From the NCBI RefSeq assembly GCF_036057275.1, contig NZ_CP107945.1:8122001-8186000 (forward strand): DNA of 64,000 nt, read 5' to 3'. Source of the stretch: Streptomyces sp. NBC_00390. GTDB taxonomy: Bacteria > Actinomycetota > Actinomycetes > Streptomycetales > Streptomycetaceae. The notes beneath the pieces were generated by a model. That model ran no database searches. It worked only from the letters and a program-made list of their open reading frames with translations, and was not told the DNA's origin. Made by a program: the position numbers and the translations under genes. Below are positions 1-8,700 of this stretch, one piece after another. Numbering within the stretch: the first letter of the stretch is position 1; each line of letters opens with the position of its first letter.

Positions 1-429
1 CCACCGAGCCGTCCGGTGCGAGGACGCGCGTGCCGACTCGGACGGTCGTCTCCACCGACCAGGTGCCGGCCGTCGCCGACACCGTCCAGTCGGCCGGGAC
101 CACGTGGTCGAAGGCGAGGAAGTGGGTGGGGACGCCGTTGCTCTTGAAGGGCTCGGCGTTGACGTCCTCCTCAGCCGCGGGAGCGAGGGGGACCTCGAAC
201 CGCACGAGGTCGCCCGCGTAAGTGGCGCGTACGGTCACGGGGGTCCCCGGCTGGACTCCCTCGGGGTGTTCCACGTCGATCGACAGACTGCCGAACTCCG
301 GGACGTTGCGGGCGGCGTAGCAGACGTCCGCACCGGAGTGGGTCCGCGGTGCAGGCGTCCCCGTTCCGAGCAGCTGCTCCAGCAGTCCGAGCGCTTCCGC
401 CCGCGCGTGCTTCGACAGGATCTCCATGG
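1..429 (-). CDS. Hypothetical protein, clipped by window edge
   Basis: This reading frame runs off the left edge of the window, so only about the first 143 residues are seen. The start is taken as the ATG at 427-429, giving a protein beginning MEILSKHARAEALGLLEQLL. The N-terminal 20 residues look helical; the rest is rich in Val, Thr and Pro with alternating hydrophobic residues, as in a beta-sandwich domain. No clear ribosome binding site precedes the ATG, so an upstream start in the same frame is possible. I do not recognise the family. The next gene lies upstream on the same strand with about 110 bases between them. Confidence 0.55.
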
Positions 430-540
430 TTGCGTCGTTGGGCCCGCCCCCGCTTGCGCGGTGAGCGGCAGATGCATCCGCACAGGCATGGTGCTGTGGC
501 AGTCCCGCTGTCACAGCACCGGCGCTGTCTGGGACGAGGT

Positions 541-1248
541 TCAGTTGGCGGGTGCTTGGTAGAGGCCGCGGCCGGCGCGGTGGGCGCGGGAGGTGGCGAT
601 GAGGCGGTCGAGGGTGCTGCGGATGGTGTTGATGTTGCCGGTGGTGTCATCGCGGCCGAGTGCCTCGGCGACGTCGCGTGCGCGCAGCGGAGTCTCGGGG
701 GTGCGGGCCAGGACGGCGATGACCTGGTCGGTGAGGCCGCTGCCTGCCACCACGGCCTCGGAGGCGGGCGTGCGCCGTGCCGCCTTGGTCGCAGTGGCCT
801 TGGCGGCGGTCTGCTTCTTGGACGGTTGCTTCGCCGCCTTGCCGTTCGCAGAGTTCTTGGGCGCGGCCTTCTTCTTCGAGCCCCCAGTCGTCTTGTTCGT
901 CGTCGGGGGAGTCTGGTCCGTCGTGGTCTGAGCGGCGGCAGTGCTCTCGTCCACCGGCACGGATACGGTCTCGACCGCCGACGTCGGCTCCGGCTTGGTG
1001 TCGGTGGCAGGTTCGTCCGGCACGGACGGTGCAGCCTCGGTCTGCGGCTCAGCTGCACGCGGCTGGGGAACAGTGGCCGCCGACAGCGCGTTCAGCGCGG
1101 ACAGCGCGCTGCGCACCGCTTCCAGTCGTTGGGAGACCGCGGCGAGGTGTTCTTCGAGTGTCTGCTGATGCTTTTCGAGTTGGGGAAGCTCCGCCTGCAG
1201 CAGCGCCGTTGTCGACTCGATGCTGTTCGTGTCTGCCGTCGCTGTCAT
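541..1248 (-). CDS. Coiled-coil / Lys-Ala-rich protein with C-terminal winged helix
   Basis: The protein has 235 residues in three parts: an N-terminal helical segment (about 10-60) with heptad-like Leu/Ala spacing, a low-complexity Pro/Thr/Lys/Ala-rich linker (about 65-165), and a C-terminal domain (about 168-235, from LTDQVIAVLARTPETPLRAR) that looks like a winged helix such as those in MarR-like or replication-restart proteins. The start at 1248 is chosen because AGGAGC lies six bases before the ATG; longer frames upstream lack this. Proteins like this are often mislabelled translation initiation factor IF-2 because of the Lys/Ala-rich linker, but no GTPase motifs are present. A DNA-binding or nucleoid-associated role is inferred only. 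Confidence 0.7.
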   Translation of the reverse strand: MTATADTNSIESTTALLQAELPQLEKHQQTLEEHLAAVSQRLEAVRSALSALNALSAATVPQPRAAEPQTEAAPSVPDEPATDTKPEPTSAVETVSVPVDESTAAAQTTTDQTPPTTNKTTGGSKKKAAPKNSANGKAAKQPSKKQTAAKATATKAARRTPASEAVVAGSGLTDQVIAVLARTPETPLRARDVAEALGRDDTTGNINTIRSTLDRLIATSRAHRAGRGLYQAPAN

Positions 1249-1636
1249 GGTGCGCTCCTGATGGGGTCGGCTGTGCACGCCGTCTGCTGTGACATGCAGG
1301 GGTGTTGTGATGCAGGGTACGGGCTGCATTGTGATTCGCACCTGTCTGAGGCGCGGTTGAACAGAAGTACCCACCGCTCGACCCGGCATCGCTGCGACGC
1401 ATCCGCGAACGGTCTTTCGGGCAGCGCGACGATCTCAGTCGTCATCGCCGGGTGTCATTCCCGAACCGAAGCCGAGCTACAAGTGCGAAGTTGGCGTGCA
1501 CTGCCTGCCTATCCCCCGCAGGGGACCGGTTCTCACAAACACGTGGCAGATCAGGGTGAGGGAGCGATACGCTCCCCGCGATGATGACTCACTCTGTTGG
1601 CAGAATGGGGGTCCCGTCCGCGCAAGGTGAGTGCTG

Positions 1637-2122
1637 ATGCTCACTGCGACTGTGAATGGGGATTCCCGCCTTTCCTTCTGGCTGCGCGTGCGAGAGTTCG
1701 CCGTGCCGCCGTCCATGATCGAGACTGCGACCGGCCGCCGTTGTGCCGGGGACTGGGCAGGAGCGTGTGCCGCCGCAGGCGTCGATGTCGATGTCGATCT
1801 CGATCTGCGTTTCGTGGGGCGTACCTATGGCCAGGAACTCGCGGCCCAGGTACGTGCCGATCTCCGCCATCTGGCTCCTGACCTGTTGCGCTGGCACATG
1901 CCGAGGATCGCTCCTGACGGCCTGCTGCGCCCGGGGCTGACCATCGCTCTGGATCGGTACGACGCTGCGGGGCGTGACGGCCCGTACCCGGTGCACCTCG
2001 TGGCCCGGACTCCGCCGGCCTGGGCGGATGCCGGTCAGCGGATCAGACTACGTCCCGGACTCGCCGCCCGAGTGGGCACGAGTGGTGACCATCGGGTCGG
2101 CTCCCACTGCTCGGTGAGGTGA
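1637..2122 (+). CDS. Hypothetical protein
   Basis: The frame encodes 161 residues from an ATG preceded by AAGGTGA with a six-base gap, which decides this start over the in-frame GTG six bases earlier. An Asp/Val repeat (VDVDVDLDL) at about 50-58 precedes a mixed alpha/beta segment containing RTYGQELAAQVRADL and a hydrophobic C-terminal half. No membrane helix or signal peptide is visible. I do not recognise a family. It is divergent from the winged-helix gene and convergent with the kinase gene that follows. Confidence 0.6.
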   Translation: MLTATVNGDSRLSFWLRVREFAVPPSMIETATGRRCAGDWAGACAAAGVDVDVDLDLRFVGRTYGQELAAQVRADLRHLAPDLLRWHMPRIAPDGLLRPGLTIALDRYDAAGRDGPYPVHLVARTPPAWADAGQRIRLRPGLAARVGTSGDHRVGSHCSVR

Positions 2123-2171
2123 GCCCTCTCAGGGTGGCGCGGATCTCAGATCTTGCCGGGCTCTTCGGAGA

Positions 2172-3113
2172 TCACGAACACGAGCCTGTTGTGAGCAAGT
2201 CTGCCAGGCGATCCGCGAATTCGGTGAGCGAGTCCAGTTGTGGTCCGCTGCGGGCAATGCGGAATCCGTGGCGGCGGCCCCAGAACGCGGCCTGGACGGC
2301 ATGGAACTGGGCCCAACGCCGGACGCGTTCGCGATCGAGTTCCGCAGCCTCGGCGAAGATGTCAAGAATGCGATGGACAGCCTTGGGCGGGTCGTCCGCT
2401 TCGAGGAGCGTCAGCGCGCGCGACTTGAGCAGGGTGCCGCCGTCGTAAGCGGGATCTCCCGCGTACCCCTTGGGGTCGACGGCCAGCCATGGTTCACGGT
2501 CGGCGCGCAGGATGTTTCTGGCGTGGAGGTCGCCGTGGATGAGGATGTCCGGCTGGACACGGCCCAGCTCGCGGACCGTCGCCACGGCGGCGTCCACCAC
2601 ATGACGCGACAGTGTGTGCGGCAGCTCCTCGGCATCCTTGCGTAGCTGCTCCTCCCAGGCGTCGGCCTGCTCCCGCAGCCGGGGCAGGCCGGGCGGCGCG
2701 GGGACGGCCAGCCGGCGATTGATCCGCGCTGCGACCGTCACCACCTCATCGCCGTCCTCGACCTCCGCCAGTGTCGACGTCCGGACCCGCTCGAGCAGCA
2801 TCGCGAAGCACTTGTCGTCGCGCTCGTGCAGCAGAACAGCTCCGCGTCCACGCCACGCCACGAATGCGTCCGGCTCATACACGTTGCCGGGATGTGGAAA
2901 CGACACCTTCAGCACGGCGGTCCCCCCCCCGGTCGGCCGTCGCACCGGGACGATGACCCCGACACCCCCGTGCATGACATCGCCGTCCGGCACACACTGC
3001 CAGCGCCCCAGCAACTCGTCCACGATCCTGGGCAGTCCGGCGAGCCATGCCGCTCCAGACTCTCCTTCCCGCTCGACAGTGCTCCGCGCGAACGTCTCCG
3101 GTATCTCGATCAT
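2172..3113 (-). CDS. Aminoglycoside/hydroxyurea-type phosphotransferase
   Basis: This 313-residue protein belongs to the kinase-fold phosphotransferases of the aminoglycoside/hydroxyurea resistance kinase family (streptomycin 6-kinase-like). The catalytic loop is HGDLHARNIL near residue 195, with the Asp as catalytic base and Asn as metal ligand, and the metal-binding segment is DPKGYAGDPAYD about 20 residues later. The ATP-binding N-lobe has a Lys in AVLKVSFP. Family members phosphorylate a hydroxyl of an aminoglycoside, but many genomic copies in Streptomyces have unknown substrates, so resistance is a possibility, not a conclusion. Length matches the family. It stands alone, convergent with the preceding gene. 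Confidence 0.85.
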   Translation of the reverse strand: MIEIPETFARSTVEREGESGAAWLAGLPRIVDELLGRWQCVPDGDVMHGGVGVIVPVRRPTGGGTAVLKVSFPHPGNVYEPDAFVAWRGRGAVLLHERDDKCFAMLLERVRTSTLAEVEDGDEVVTVAARINRRLAVPAPPGLPRLREQADAWEEQLRKDAEELPHTLSRHVVDAAVATVRELGRVQPDILIHGDLHARNILRADREPWLAVDPKGYAGDPAYDGGTLLKSRALTLLEADDPPKAVHRILDIFAEAAELDRERVRRWAQFHAVQAAFWGRRHGFRIARSGPQLDSLTEFADRLADLLTTGSCS

Positions 3114-3503
3114 TGGGGCACTTTACGGCCGGCCCGACACCGCCACCAGGCGGCCTGATGCCGGTGGCGGGCTTGTGCCGCCCTGCGCAGCGAGCGCGTG
3201 AACGGTAGGACTCGTCCGTCCGGGTGCCTTCCGGGTGTCGGGTGGCGGGAACGGTGTCCTTGCGGTGCGGGCGGCGTCGGGGTGCCGGGGCGGGTGCGTG
3301 AGGCGGCGCAGGAAGAGGGAGGAGACGATGCGATCGCCCGGTGGAGGCGTCCGGTCCACGGCGATGCGTTCACGTCGCCGGACTGACGCGGCTCGCCGCC
3401 CCGCACCGGGGTCGGCAGTGAAGAACGGCGCGGCTTGTACCGTGAGTCCGGCGCCCCTCGGATTGCCTGACCCGCAGCACTCGACCGTCTGGAGCCCGAA
3501 ACC

Positions 3504-3710
3504 GTGCCCTTCACCTTCCGCAAGAGCTTCCGGATCCTGCCCGGCGTCCGCCTCATCATCGGCCGCGGTTCCTGGTCCATCACTCTCGGGGGCGGCCACG
3601 GCCCCCGCCACACCATCAGCAGCACCGGACAGCGCACCACGTCGGTGAACCTGCCCGGACCGTTCGGCTTCCACCGCACCACGCGCCGTCGGCGCCGGAC
3701 CGGTCAGTAG
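3504..3710 (+). CDS. DUF4236 domain protein
   Basis: This 68-residue protein starts at a GTG with GGAG nine bases upstream. It matches the DUF4236 pattern: a basic start of the type FRKSFRILPGVRL, a Gly/Ser strand (GRGSWSITLGG), a THT-like turn and a closing LPG motif (VNLPGPFGF), then a run of Arg residues. DUF4236 domains are small beta-rich modules of unknown function, usually seen alone or at the N-terminus of larger proteins. It ends 73 bases before a strong hairpin shared with the convergent inhibitor gene. Confidence 0.8.
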   Translation: MPFTFRKSFRILPGVRLIIGRGSWSITLGGGHGPRHTISSTGQRTTSVNLPGPFGFHRTTRRRRRTGQ

Positions 3711-3782
3711 GTGGCACCCGCACCACCCTCCGACACGATCCGCTGCTGCTTGCCAGGGACGTAGAGGAGCTGAAGACCGAGG

Positions 3783-3808
3783 CCCGGCCCCGGAATGCCG
3801 GGGCCGGG
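3783..3808. terminator. Bidirectional rho-independent-type hairpin
   Basis: Perfect 11-bp inverted repeat, CCCGGCCCCGG at 3783-3793 and CCGGGGCCGGG at 3798-3808, around an AATG loop. It lies 15 bases past the stop of the inhibitor gene and 73 bases past the stop of the DUF4236 gene. It has no T-run, as is usual in Streptomyces. Confidence 0.85.
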
Positions 3809-3822
3809 CAGACGAGGGCGAC

Positions 3823-4257
3823 TCAGAAGCTGAAGAGCTGAGTCACCTCTCCTTGCATCACGCAGCTGTTGGGGAACGTCGCCTCATGGGAGATACGGCG
3901 TCCCTCCCACACCCCGTCGAGGGTGACCGTGACGGGATCGTAGATCCGCGTGCAGTAGCGAGAGGGTTCGTCGTTCGACAGCAGCGAGGGTCGCCCCTCC
4001 ACGCTCTGCAGCTCCGCGCATGCGGCAGGTGCGTCGGGGTGGTCCCCGCCGGGGTCCGGGTTGCACCGCAGGGTCACCGCTCGCTGCACTGTCGCGCTAC
4101 GCGCGCTCTCTCCCTTGCCGATGGTCAGTACCATTGCCGACGGTGCGTACAGGCTCTTCGGCTGGGCCGCCTCGGCATGCGCCGGGCCGGCGAACAGAAC
4201 GCTCATGCCCGTCACCAGCCCTGCGGCTCCCAGGGCCTTTCCCGCGAGTCGTCGCAT
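3823..4257 (-). CDS. SSI-family subtilisin/trypsin-type protease inhibitor
   Basis: This 144-residue precursor has a Sec signal peptide (basic MRRLAGK, hydrophobic core, AHA cleavage site near residue 28) and a mature domain typical of Streptomyces subtilisin inhibitors: LYAPSAMVLTIGKGESA at the start, the family motif VYDPV-like IYDPV, DGVWEGRRISHE, and a C-terminal LFSF. Four Cys residues form the expected two pairs (CNPDPGGDHPDAPAAC and the pair framing the reactive loop). The reactive-site segment is YCTRIYDPV; by alignment with SSI (CPMVYDPV) the P1 residue is Arg, not Met, so trypsin-like proteases are the expected targets. Such inhibitors are secreted and often control extracellular proteases during development. 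A terminator hairpin follows the gene. Confidence 0.95.
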   Translation of the reverse strand: MRRLAGKALGAAGLVTGMSVLFAGPAHAEAAQPKSLYAPSAMVLTIGKGESARSATVQRAVTLRCNPDPGGDHPDAPAACAELQSVEGRPSLLSNDEPSRYCTRIYDPVTVTLDGVWEGRRISHEATFPNSCVMQGEVTQLFSF

Positions 4258-4942
4258 GGGATCACTCCTTTGTTCGAGACATCAGGGGGTGCCAAGGAGC
4301 CTTGCGCACATATGAGCTGAAAGCACATCGGACATGTCTTTCCTGGACACGTCTCTCCGTCGGCGCATGGCCGGTATCCCCATCCTTCGAGGTCGGGGGG
4401 TCTGCGACTCCGGCTGAACACCCCTCCTGGCACACGGTTCCCTTGCCTTCGCACCGCCCCTTCCGTCTTCCCACCAGCCGCCTGACGACGCACCACCCTG
4501 GCGTCGGCCGCCCCACCTCGGCCGAAAAGACCCTCCTCTTTCGCCCGCTTCACACGTGACGGCCCCGAATGCGTCCCTGGATCCTGGCGGTGGCGGAAGA
4601 CGCCGGCTCCTGCCTGCGGCGCTCCCCGCTCTGGCGAAGGGCCCGTGCTGGCGGCCGTGAGAGGGCCGTGGCGGCGGCCCGGGGTGGCGTCTGCCGCCGG
4701 CGACAGGCGCTGCTGCGCCGTGCGCCCGCCGGGCCTCACGTCCGCCGTGGCCGCGGGCGTTCCTCGTGCCCTGTCGGGTCGTGGGGTTGATGCCGCTGTT
4801 CCGGTTACGTGAGGGAATCTTGCCGCGACGAGCAACCCCGAGCATGCGGCGGCCGTCTTGATCCACAGCAAGGCCGTTCGCCGCACCCGCCGAAGGTGAC
4901 GGGCGGCTCCCCGATTCCCAAGTGTCAGGCCCAGAGCGCCAG
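4258..4942. other. 685-bp intergenic region
   Basis: Upstream region of the inhibitor gene. Several long open frames cross it on both strands, but their translations are Arg/Pro/Ala-rich with no plausible start signals or domain motifs, so I regard them as products of high GC content. I see no gene here. Confidence 0.55.
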
Positions 4943-4982
4943 GCGACTATACGCAGAATGTATACATGCTGTGTATAGTCGC
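4943..4982. promoter_or_regulatory. 40-bp near-perfect palindrome, probable operator
   Basis: Outer arms GCGACTATAC (4943-4952) and GTATAGTCGC (4973-4982) are perfect inverted repeats. The exact centre is the palindrome TGTATACA (4959-4966), and four of six intervening positions also pair. TATAC recurs in both arms and the centre, giving two or more half-sites. It ends 38 bases before the start of the TPR gene, where a repressor would block transcription. AT content is far above that of the surroundings. Confidence 0.8.
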
Positions 4983-5020
4983 GCGGCGGTCGGCGTCCTG
5001 GCCGCGCACGGAAGGCACCC

Positions 5021-6085
5021 ATGCACAGCAAGGCATTCGCACCCGAGTACCAAGGCGCCCTCACCGATCTGTCGGTGAACGCCTCTCTGACGGACGTACT
5101 CGCCAAAGGCATCCAGCACTTGAGGGCGGCCCAGGTCTCCGGCTCACAGCAGGAGGTGGCACGCTCCGGGCTCGCCGTGGCCGAGGCACACCGCAGACTG
5201 GGCAACGTCGAGGAAGCGGATCAGGCGTGGAAGGCCAGCTACCGGGCCGCCCGCTCGGCCGGTGACATGGGGGCGATGGCCTGGGCGCTGTGGAGCGGCG
5301 GCACGCTCGCCCGCCAGAGGGGCGCGCTGGCGCTCGCCTTCCGGCTGCTGGGGCTCGCCGCCGAGATGGGCAAGCGCGGCGGCGACATCGTGGCCCGCGG
5401 ATATTCCCTCGCGGGCCTGGCGGAGACCGGACGCATCCAGGGCGACTACGAGGCCGTCGCCGTCCTGCACGAGCAACTGCTCGCCGAGGCGCGCAAACGC
5501 GGCGAAGCACGTCACACCGTGTGGGCGCTGGAGGGCATCGCGCAGATTCACCGCAACACCGGCTCCTACGACACGGCCCTTGCGATGTTCGAGGAAGCGG
5601 CGGAGATAGCCGGGAAGGCCGACGACCGGCGCGGCCGGGCATGGGCCTTGCGCGGCATGGCCGACATCGTTTCCCTGCGGGACGACGACCCGGAACGCGC
5701 CCTCGCCCTGCTCGCCGAGGCCGAACTCACCTGCCGCGAGATGAAGTTGTCCAGCGCTCTCGCCTACAACCACAAGATGCGCGCCAACGTGCTCTTCCGG
5801 GCCCGTCGTTACGACGAAGCTCGCGAGGTCTACGAGGAGGCGCTCACCGAGTTCCGCGCCATGAGCGAGCCGCGGGGCGAGGCACTGGCCCGGCTCGGGC
5901 TGGTCAAGGCGCTCGCCCATCTCGGCCGCGACCGCGCCGAGACCGCGGCGGACCTGGACGAGTTGCGCCGGACTCTCGACCGGATCGGTCTGCGTCACGC
6001 CCGGGACATGGTCGACAAGGCGCACGCCGAACTCGGAACAGCGCCGCTCGCCACCCCGGCAGCCGAGGAAGGCGGCCACCGATGA
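5021..6085 (+). CDS. Tetratricopeptide repeat protein
   Basis: The protein has 354 residues and is nearly all helical repeats. TPR-like units with the Trp/Leu/Gly/Tyr/Ala/Pro pattern are visible from about residue 35 to 320, for example ALEGIAQIHRNTGSYDTALA and MRANVLFRARRYDEAREVYE. No HTH, enzyme motif or signal peptide is seen, so it probably acts as a cytoplasmic protein-protein scaffold. GGAAGG lies before the ATG. Its stop overlaps the start of the prenyl synthase gene (ATGA), so the two are translationally coupled and likely work together. The palindrome directly upstream suggests tight repression of the pair. Confidence 0.85.
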   Translation: MHSKAFAPEYQGALTDLSVNASLTDVLAKGIQHLRAAQVSGSQQEVARSGLAVAEAHRRLGNVEEADQAWKASYRAARSAGDMGAMAWALWSGGTLARQRGALALAFRLLGLAAEMGKRGGDIVARGYSLAGLAETGRIQGDYEAVAVLHEQLLAEARKRGEARHTVWALEGIAQIHRNTGSYDTALAMFEEAAEIAGKADDRRGRAWALRGMADIVSLRDDDPERALALLAEAELTCREMKLSSALAYNHKMRANVLFRARRYDEAREVYEEALTEFRAMSEPRGEALARLGLVKALAHLGRDRAETAADLDELRRTLDRIGLRHARDMVDKAHAELGTAPLATPAAEEGGHR

Positions 6086-7131
6086 CACCGCCGGCAACAG
6101 CCCGGACCACCGCACCCCAGATTCTCGCCCGCTGCCGCGACCTCGTACGGCCCTCCCTCGCGGAAGCCGTCCAGCGTCTTCATCCGTGGCCGGCCGAGAT
6201 GGCCGCCTACTCGCTCGGCTGGAGCGACGTCGACGGCACGCCCACCCCCGGCTCGCAGGGCAAGGGAGTACGTCAGGCGCTCACCGTGCTCTGTGCCGAG
6301 GCCGCCGGCGCGCCCGGGGAGAACGCCGTCGTCGGCGCGGTCGCCGTCGAGCTGATCCACACCTTCTCGCTCCTGCACGACGACATCATGGACGGCGACG
6401 AGACCCGGCGGCAGCGCCCGGCCGTCTGGAGGGCGTACGGCACCGGCCCCGCGGTCCTGGCAGGGGATGCGCTCTTCGCCATGGCCGTGGAGACGCTGGC
6501 CGGCTCCCGCAACGTACACAGTGCACCAGCGGTGCGGCATCTGGCCGGGACGCTGAACGACCTGGTGCGCGGTCAGGCCGAGGACCTGCTCTTCGAATCC
6601 CGGCCCTGGACGGGTCCCGACGCGGTACTGCCGCACGAGTACAGGTCCATGGCGGATCACAAGACCGGCGCCCTGCTCGGCTGCGCCACCGGCCTGGGTG
6701 CCGTGCTCGCCGGGGCCCCTGTCCCGACCGTGAACGCCCTCGCCCGGGCCGGCCGGCATCTTGGGGTGGCCTTCCAGGCCGTGGACGACCTGCTGGGCAT
6801 CTGGGGCGACCCGCAGGTCACGGGCAAACCGGTCCACAACGATCTGCGCCGGCTGAAGAAGACGTACCCCGTCCTCGCCGCCCTGTCCACCGACAGCCCC
6901 GCCGCACGGCGTCTTGTCGCGCTCCTCACCTCGGACCGACCCCTCGACGACACCGCCGCCCGCCGGGCCGCCGACCTCATCGAGGACGCGGGCGGACGCT
7001 CCGCCACCCTGACCGAAGCCCACCACCACCTGGAAAGCGCCCGCGACTGCCTGACGAGCGTTCCGCTGGTACCCATGGCGGTCGAGGAGATCCTCACGCT
7101 CGTGCCGTTCCTCATCGACCGCAGAATGTGA
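6082..7131 (+). CDS. Polyprenyl diphosphate synthase (trans-isoprenyl)
   Basis: This 349-residue protein has the two Asp-rich motifs of the geranyl/farnesyl/geranylgeranyl diphosphate synthase family: DDIMDGDETRR at about 100-110 (first motif) and DDLLGIWGD at about 235-243 (second motif), plus GKGVRQALTVL near 60-70 and the KKTYPVLAAL segment that contacts diphosphate. These enzymes condense isopentenyl diphosphate with allylic diphosphates. The residues before the first motif (HTFSLLH) are bulky, which in the family tends to limit chain length, but product length cannot be set by eye. The ATG overlaps the TPR stop by four bases. No terpene cyclase or phytoene/squalene synthase gene is nearby, so the use of the product is unknown. 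Confidence 0.92.
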   Translation: MTPPATARTTAPQILARCRDLVRPSLAEAVQRLHPWPAEMAAYSLGWSDVDGTPTPGSQGKGVRQALTVLCAEAAGAPGENAVVGAVAVELIHTFSLLHDDIMDGDETRRQRPAVWRAYGTGPAVLAGDALFAMAVETLAGSRNVHSAPAVRHLAGTLNDLVRGQAEDLLFESRPWTGPDAVLPHEYRSMADHKTGALLGCATGLGAVLAGAPVPTVNALARAGRHLGVAFQAVDDLLGIWGDPQVTGKPVHNDLRRLKKTYPVLAALSTDSPAARRLVALLTSDRPLDDTAARRAADLIEDAGGRSATLTEAHHHLESARDCLTSVPLVPMAVEEILTLVPFLIDRRM

Positions 7132-7578
7132 CGGCCCGCCACACGCATGCCCAGGCCGCGCCCGGACGCGGGCGTGGCCACGGCCTGGGACCTGCCCGCG
7201 AAGGTCCAGCGGCGGCGGTCCCAGCAGCTGCGGGGTCTCTGCAGTCGTAGCCCTTGTCGGTGGACCTTCCCTGCTTGCTCGCGTCGGCGTCCGCGGTGGG
7301 AGTTGCCGGCCCACCGGCGGGAGGCTGCCGGCGCCCGGCCGGTTGCCGCAGGCGGTCAACTCCTCGAGGAACGCGACGAGATATGCGCTACATCCTGGAA
7401 GGCGGGATGAGACAAGACCGCACGGGCTGCGTATCGCCTCACAACAGAACAGCGAAGACCGCCCCGTGCAGCCCAGCTGCCCGTCACAACCCTTCTGCGA
7501 TCACCACCCGACATCGAAAGGCATCGCTGGTCTGTCCGAGACACGACATTCCACGGACGTTGTTTGAGGAGACCGCCA
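7132..7578. other. 447-bp intergenic region
   Basis: No convincing gene or hairpin seen between the prenyl synthase gene and the next gene; the downstream end holds the ribosome binding site GAGGAGA (7566-7572) of the following GTG start. Confidence 0.5.
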
Positions 7579-8700
7579 GTGGGATCCAACGACCCCGAAC
7601 CTCAGCGAGCTCACCGTTCAGGTCCTGATGTCGCCCAAGAGATACGGGACTCGTTCCAGACCGTGCTGGACGCCTTGGACGCCGCACGCGCCGACCTCTA
7701 CAAGTTCGACGGTCAGGAGGGCCGGGCCGAGTGCCCGCCGCCGTCCTGGCGTCAACGCGGCGAACCAGCCAGGGACGCCGGCTCCGCTGCCCCGACCCCG
7801 TCCCCGCCTTCGGCTCCACCCCCACCCCCACCCCGACCTGCACAGCCGGTGAGGCGGGGGCCCGCGCGCCTGGATCCCGCACCTGCGCACGGCACCTCGC
7901 CGCCTGCCGTGGAGCCGCCCCTCACCGGTCGCCTACGCCGGGCCGACGCTCCGCAGGACGGGGCGGCGGAGCAGCTCTGGTCGCGCGGCATGCATCTGGA
8001 GCCTGTCCCGCCCCCGAGGGTGGGAAAGCCACCTGTGGCGCACGGCGCAGGCACGACGCACGCCGCGCCGCCGGTGACCTTCCTGCCCCCGGCCCCCGTG
8101 CAGGAGGGCGCACACTACGGGGCCGGCCCACGCCCGGACACCACCGGGTCCGCCACGCCCCAACGCCCGGCCCCGCCCCCGGGCCAACTCGACGCCCCGC
8201 CTTCGTCAGTATCACCGTCGCCCGCCCGCGCGCACGCGAGGGACAGACGTCGGGGATGGCGGACCTTCGTCGACCGGCAGGACACGCGTCGTGCCGTAAC
8301 CATCGGAGGGGTCGCGGCCGGCGGATTGATCCTCGCCTCTTCGCTCCTGTTCAACGACGATCCCGCACCGGTGGTCCCCTCCCCGCCGTCGGGGCAACTG
8401 GGCCGGCCGCTGCCCGACAGCCCGGCTCCCACGCTCCCTGACAGCCCGGCTCCCCCGCTCCCCGAGATCCCAGGCACAGGAGTGCTGCGCCAGGGCGACA
8501 GCGGCCATGGCGTGTACGAGTTGCAGGTACGTCTGCTCCAGGTCCCGAACATCTACGAGGGCGGCGCGATCAGCGGCCGATACGACACGGAGGTCCGGGC
8601 GGCCGTGACCAGATTCCAGAAGCGGTACGGCATCCTCGGCGACGAGACCGGCGTCTACGGTGACCACACCCGCCACGCTCTTATGCTGCGAACCAAATGA
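7579..8700 (+). CDS. Membrane-anchored peptidoglycan-binding domain protein
   Basis: The GTG start is preceded by GAGGAGA with a six-base gap. The 373-residue protein has a long Pro/Ala-rich disordered N-terminal part (about 40-230), one membrane helix (about 239-257, VTIGGVAAGGLILASSLLF), a short Pro-rich stalk with a repeated SPAPTLPD/SPAPPLPE unit, and a C-terminal PG_binding_1 domain (about 302-373; LRQGDSGHGVYELQVRLLQV, AVTRFQKRYGI, TRHALM). Topology with the N-terminal part in the cytoplasm and the cell-wall-binding domain outside fits the basic residues before the helix. It may tether a cytoplasmic partner to the wall; the partner is not evident. Confidence 0.85.
   Translation: MGSNDPEPQRAHRSGPDVAQEIRDSFQTVLDALDAARADLYKFDGQEGRAECPPPSWRQRGEPARDAGSAAPTPSPPSAPPPPPPRPAQPVRRGPARLDPAPAHGTSPPAVEPPLTGRLRRADAPQDGAAEQLWSRGMHLEPVPPPRVGKPPVAHGAGTTHAAPPVTFLPPAPVQEGAHYGAGPRPDTTGSATPQRPAPPPGQLDAPPSSVSPSPARAHARDRRRGWRTFVDRQDTRRAVTIGGVAAGGLILASSLLFNDDPAPVVPSPPSGQLGRPLPDSPAPTLPDSPAPPLPEIPGTGVLRQGDSGHGVYELQVRLLQVPNIYEGGAISGRYDTEVRAAVTRFQKRYGILGDETGVYGDHTRHALMLRTK

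Noticed and set aside
541..1248. Label of translation initiation factor IF-2 for the Lys/Ala-rich protein
   Set aside because: No GTPase G-motifs; only the low-complexity linker resembles IF-2.
1245..1445. Small minus-strand frame starting MTTEIVALPERPF
   Set aside because: Overlaps the start of the winged-helix gene and its promoter; no ribosome binding site and no homology recognised.
2172..3113. Firm claim of antibiotic resistance for the kinase
   Set aside because: Family membership is clear, but many genomic copies have unknown substrates and no producing cluster is adjacent.
4282..5205. Long minus-strand open frame of about 307 codons upstream of the inhibitor gene
   Set aside because: It crosses the 40-bp palindrome and overlaps the TPR gene antisense. 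Composition is Arg/Pro/Gly noise and there is no start signal.
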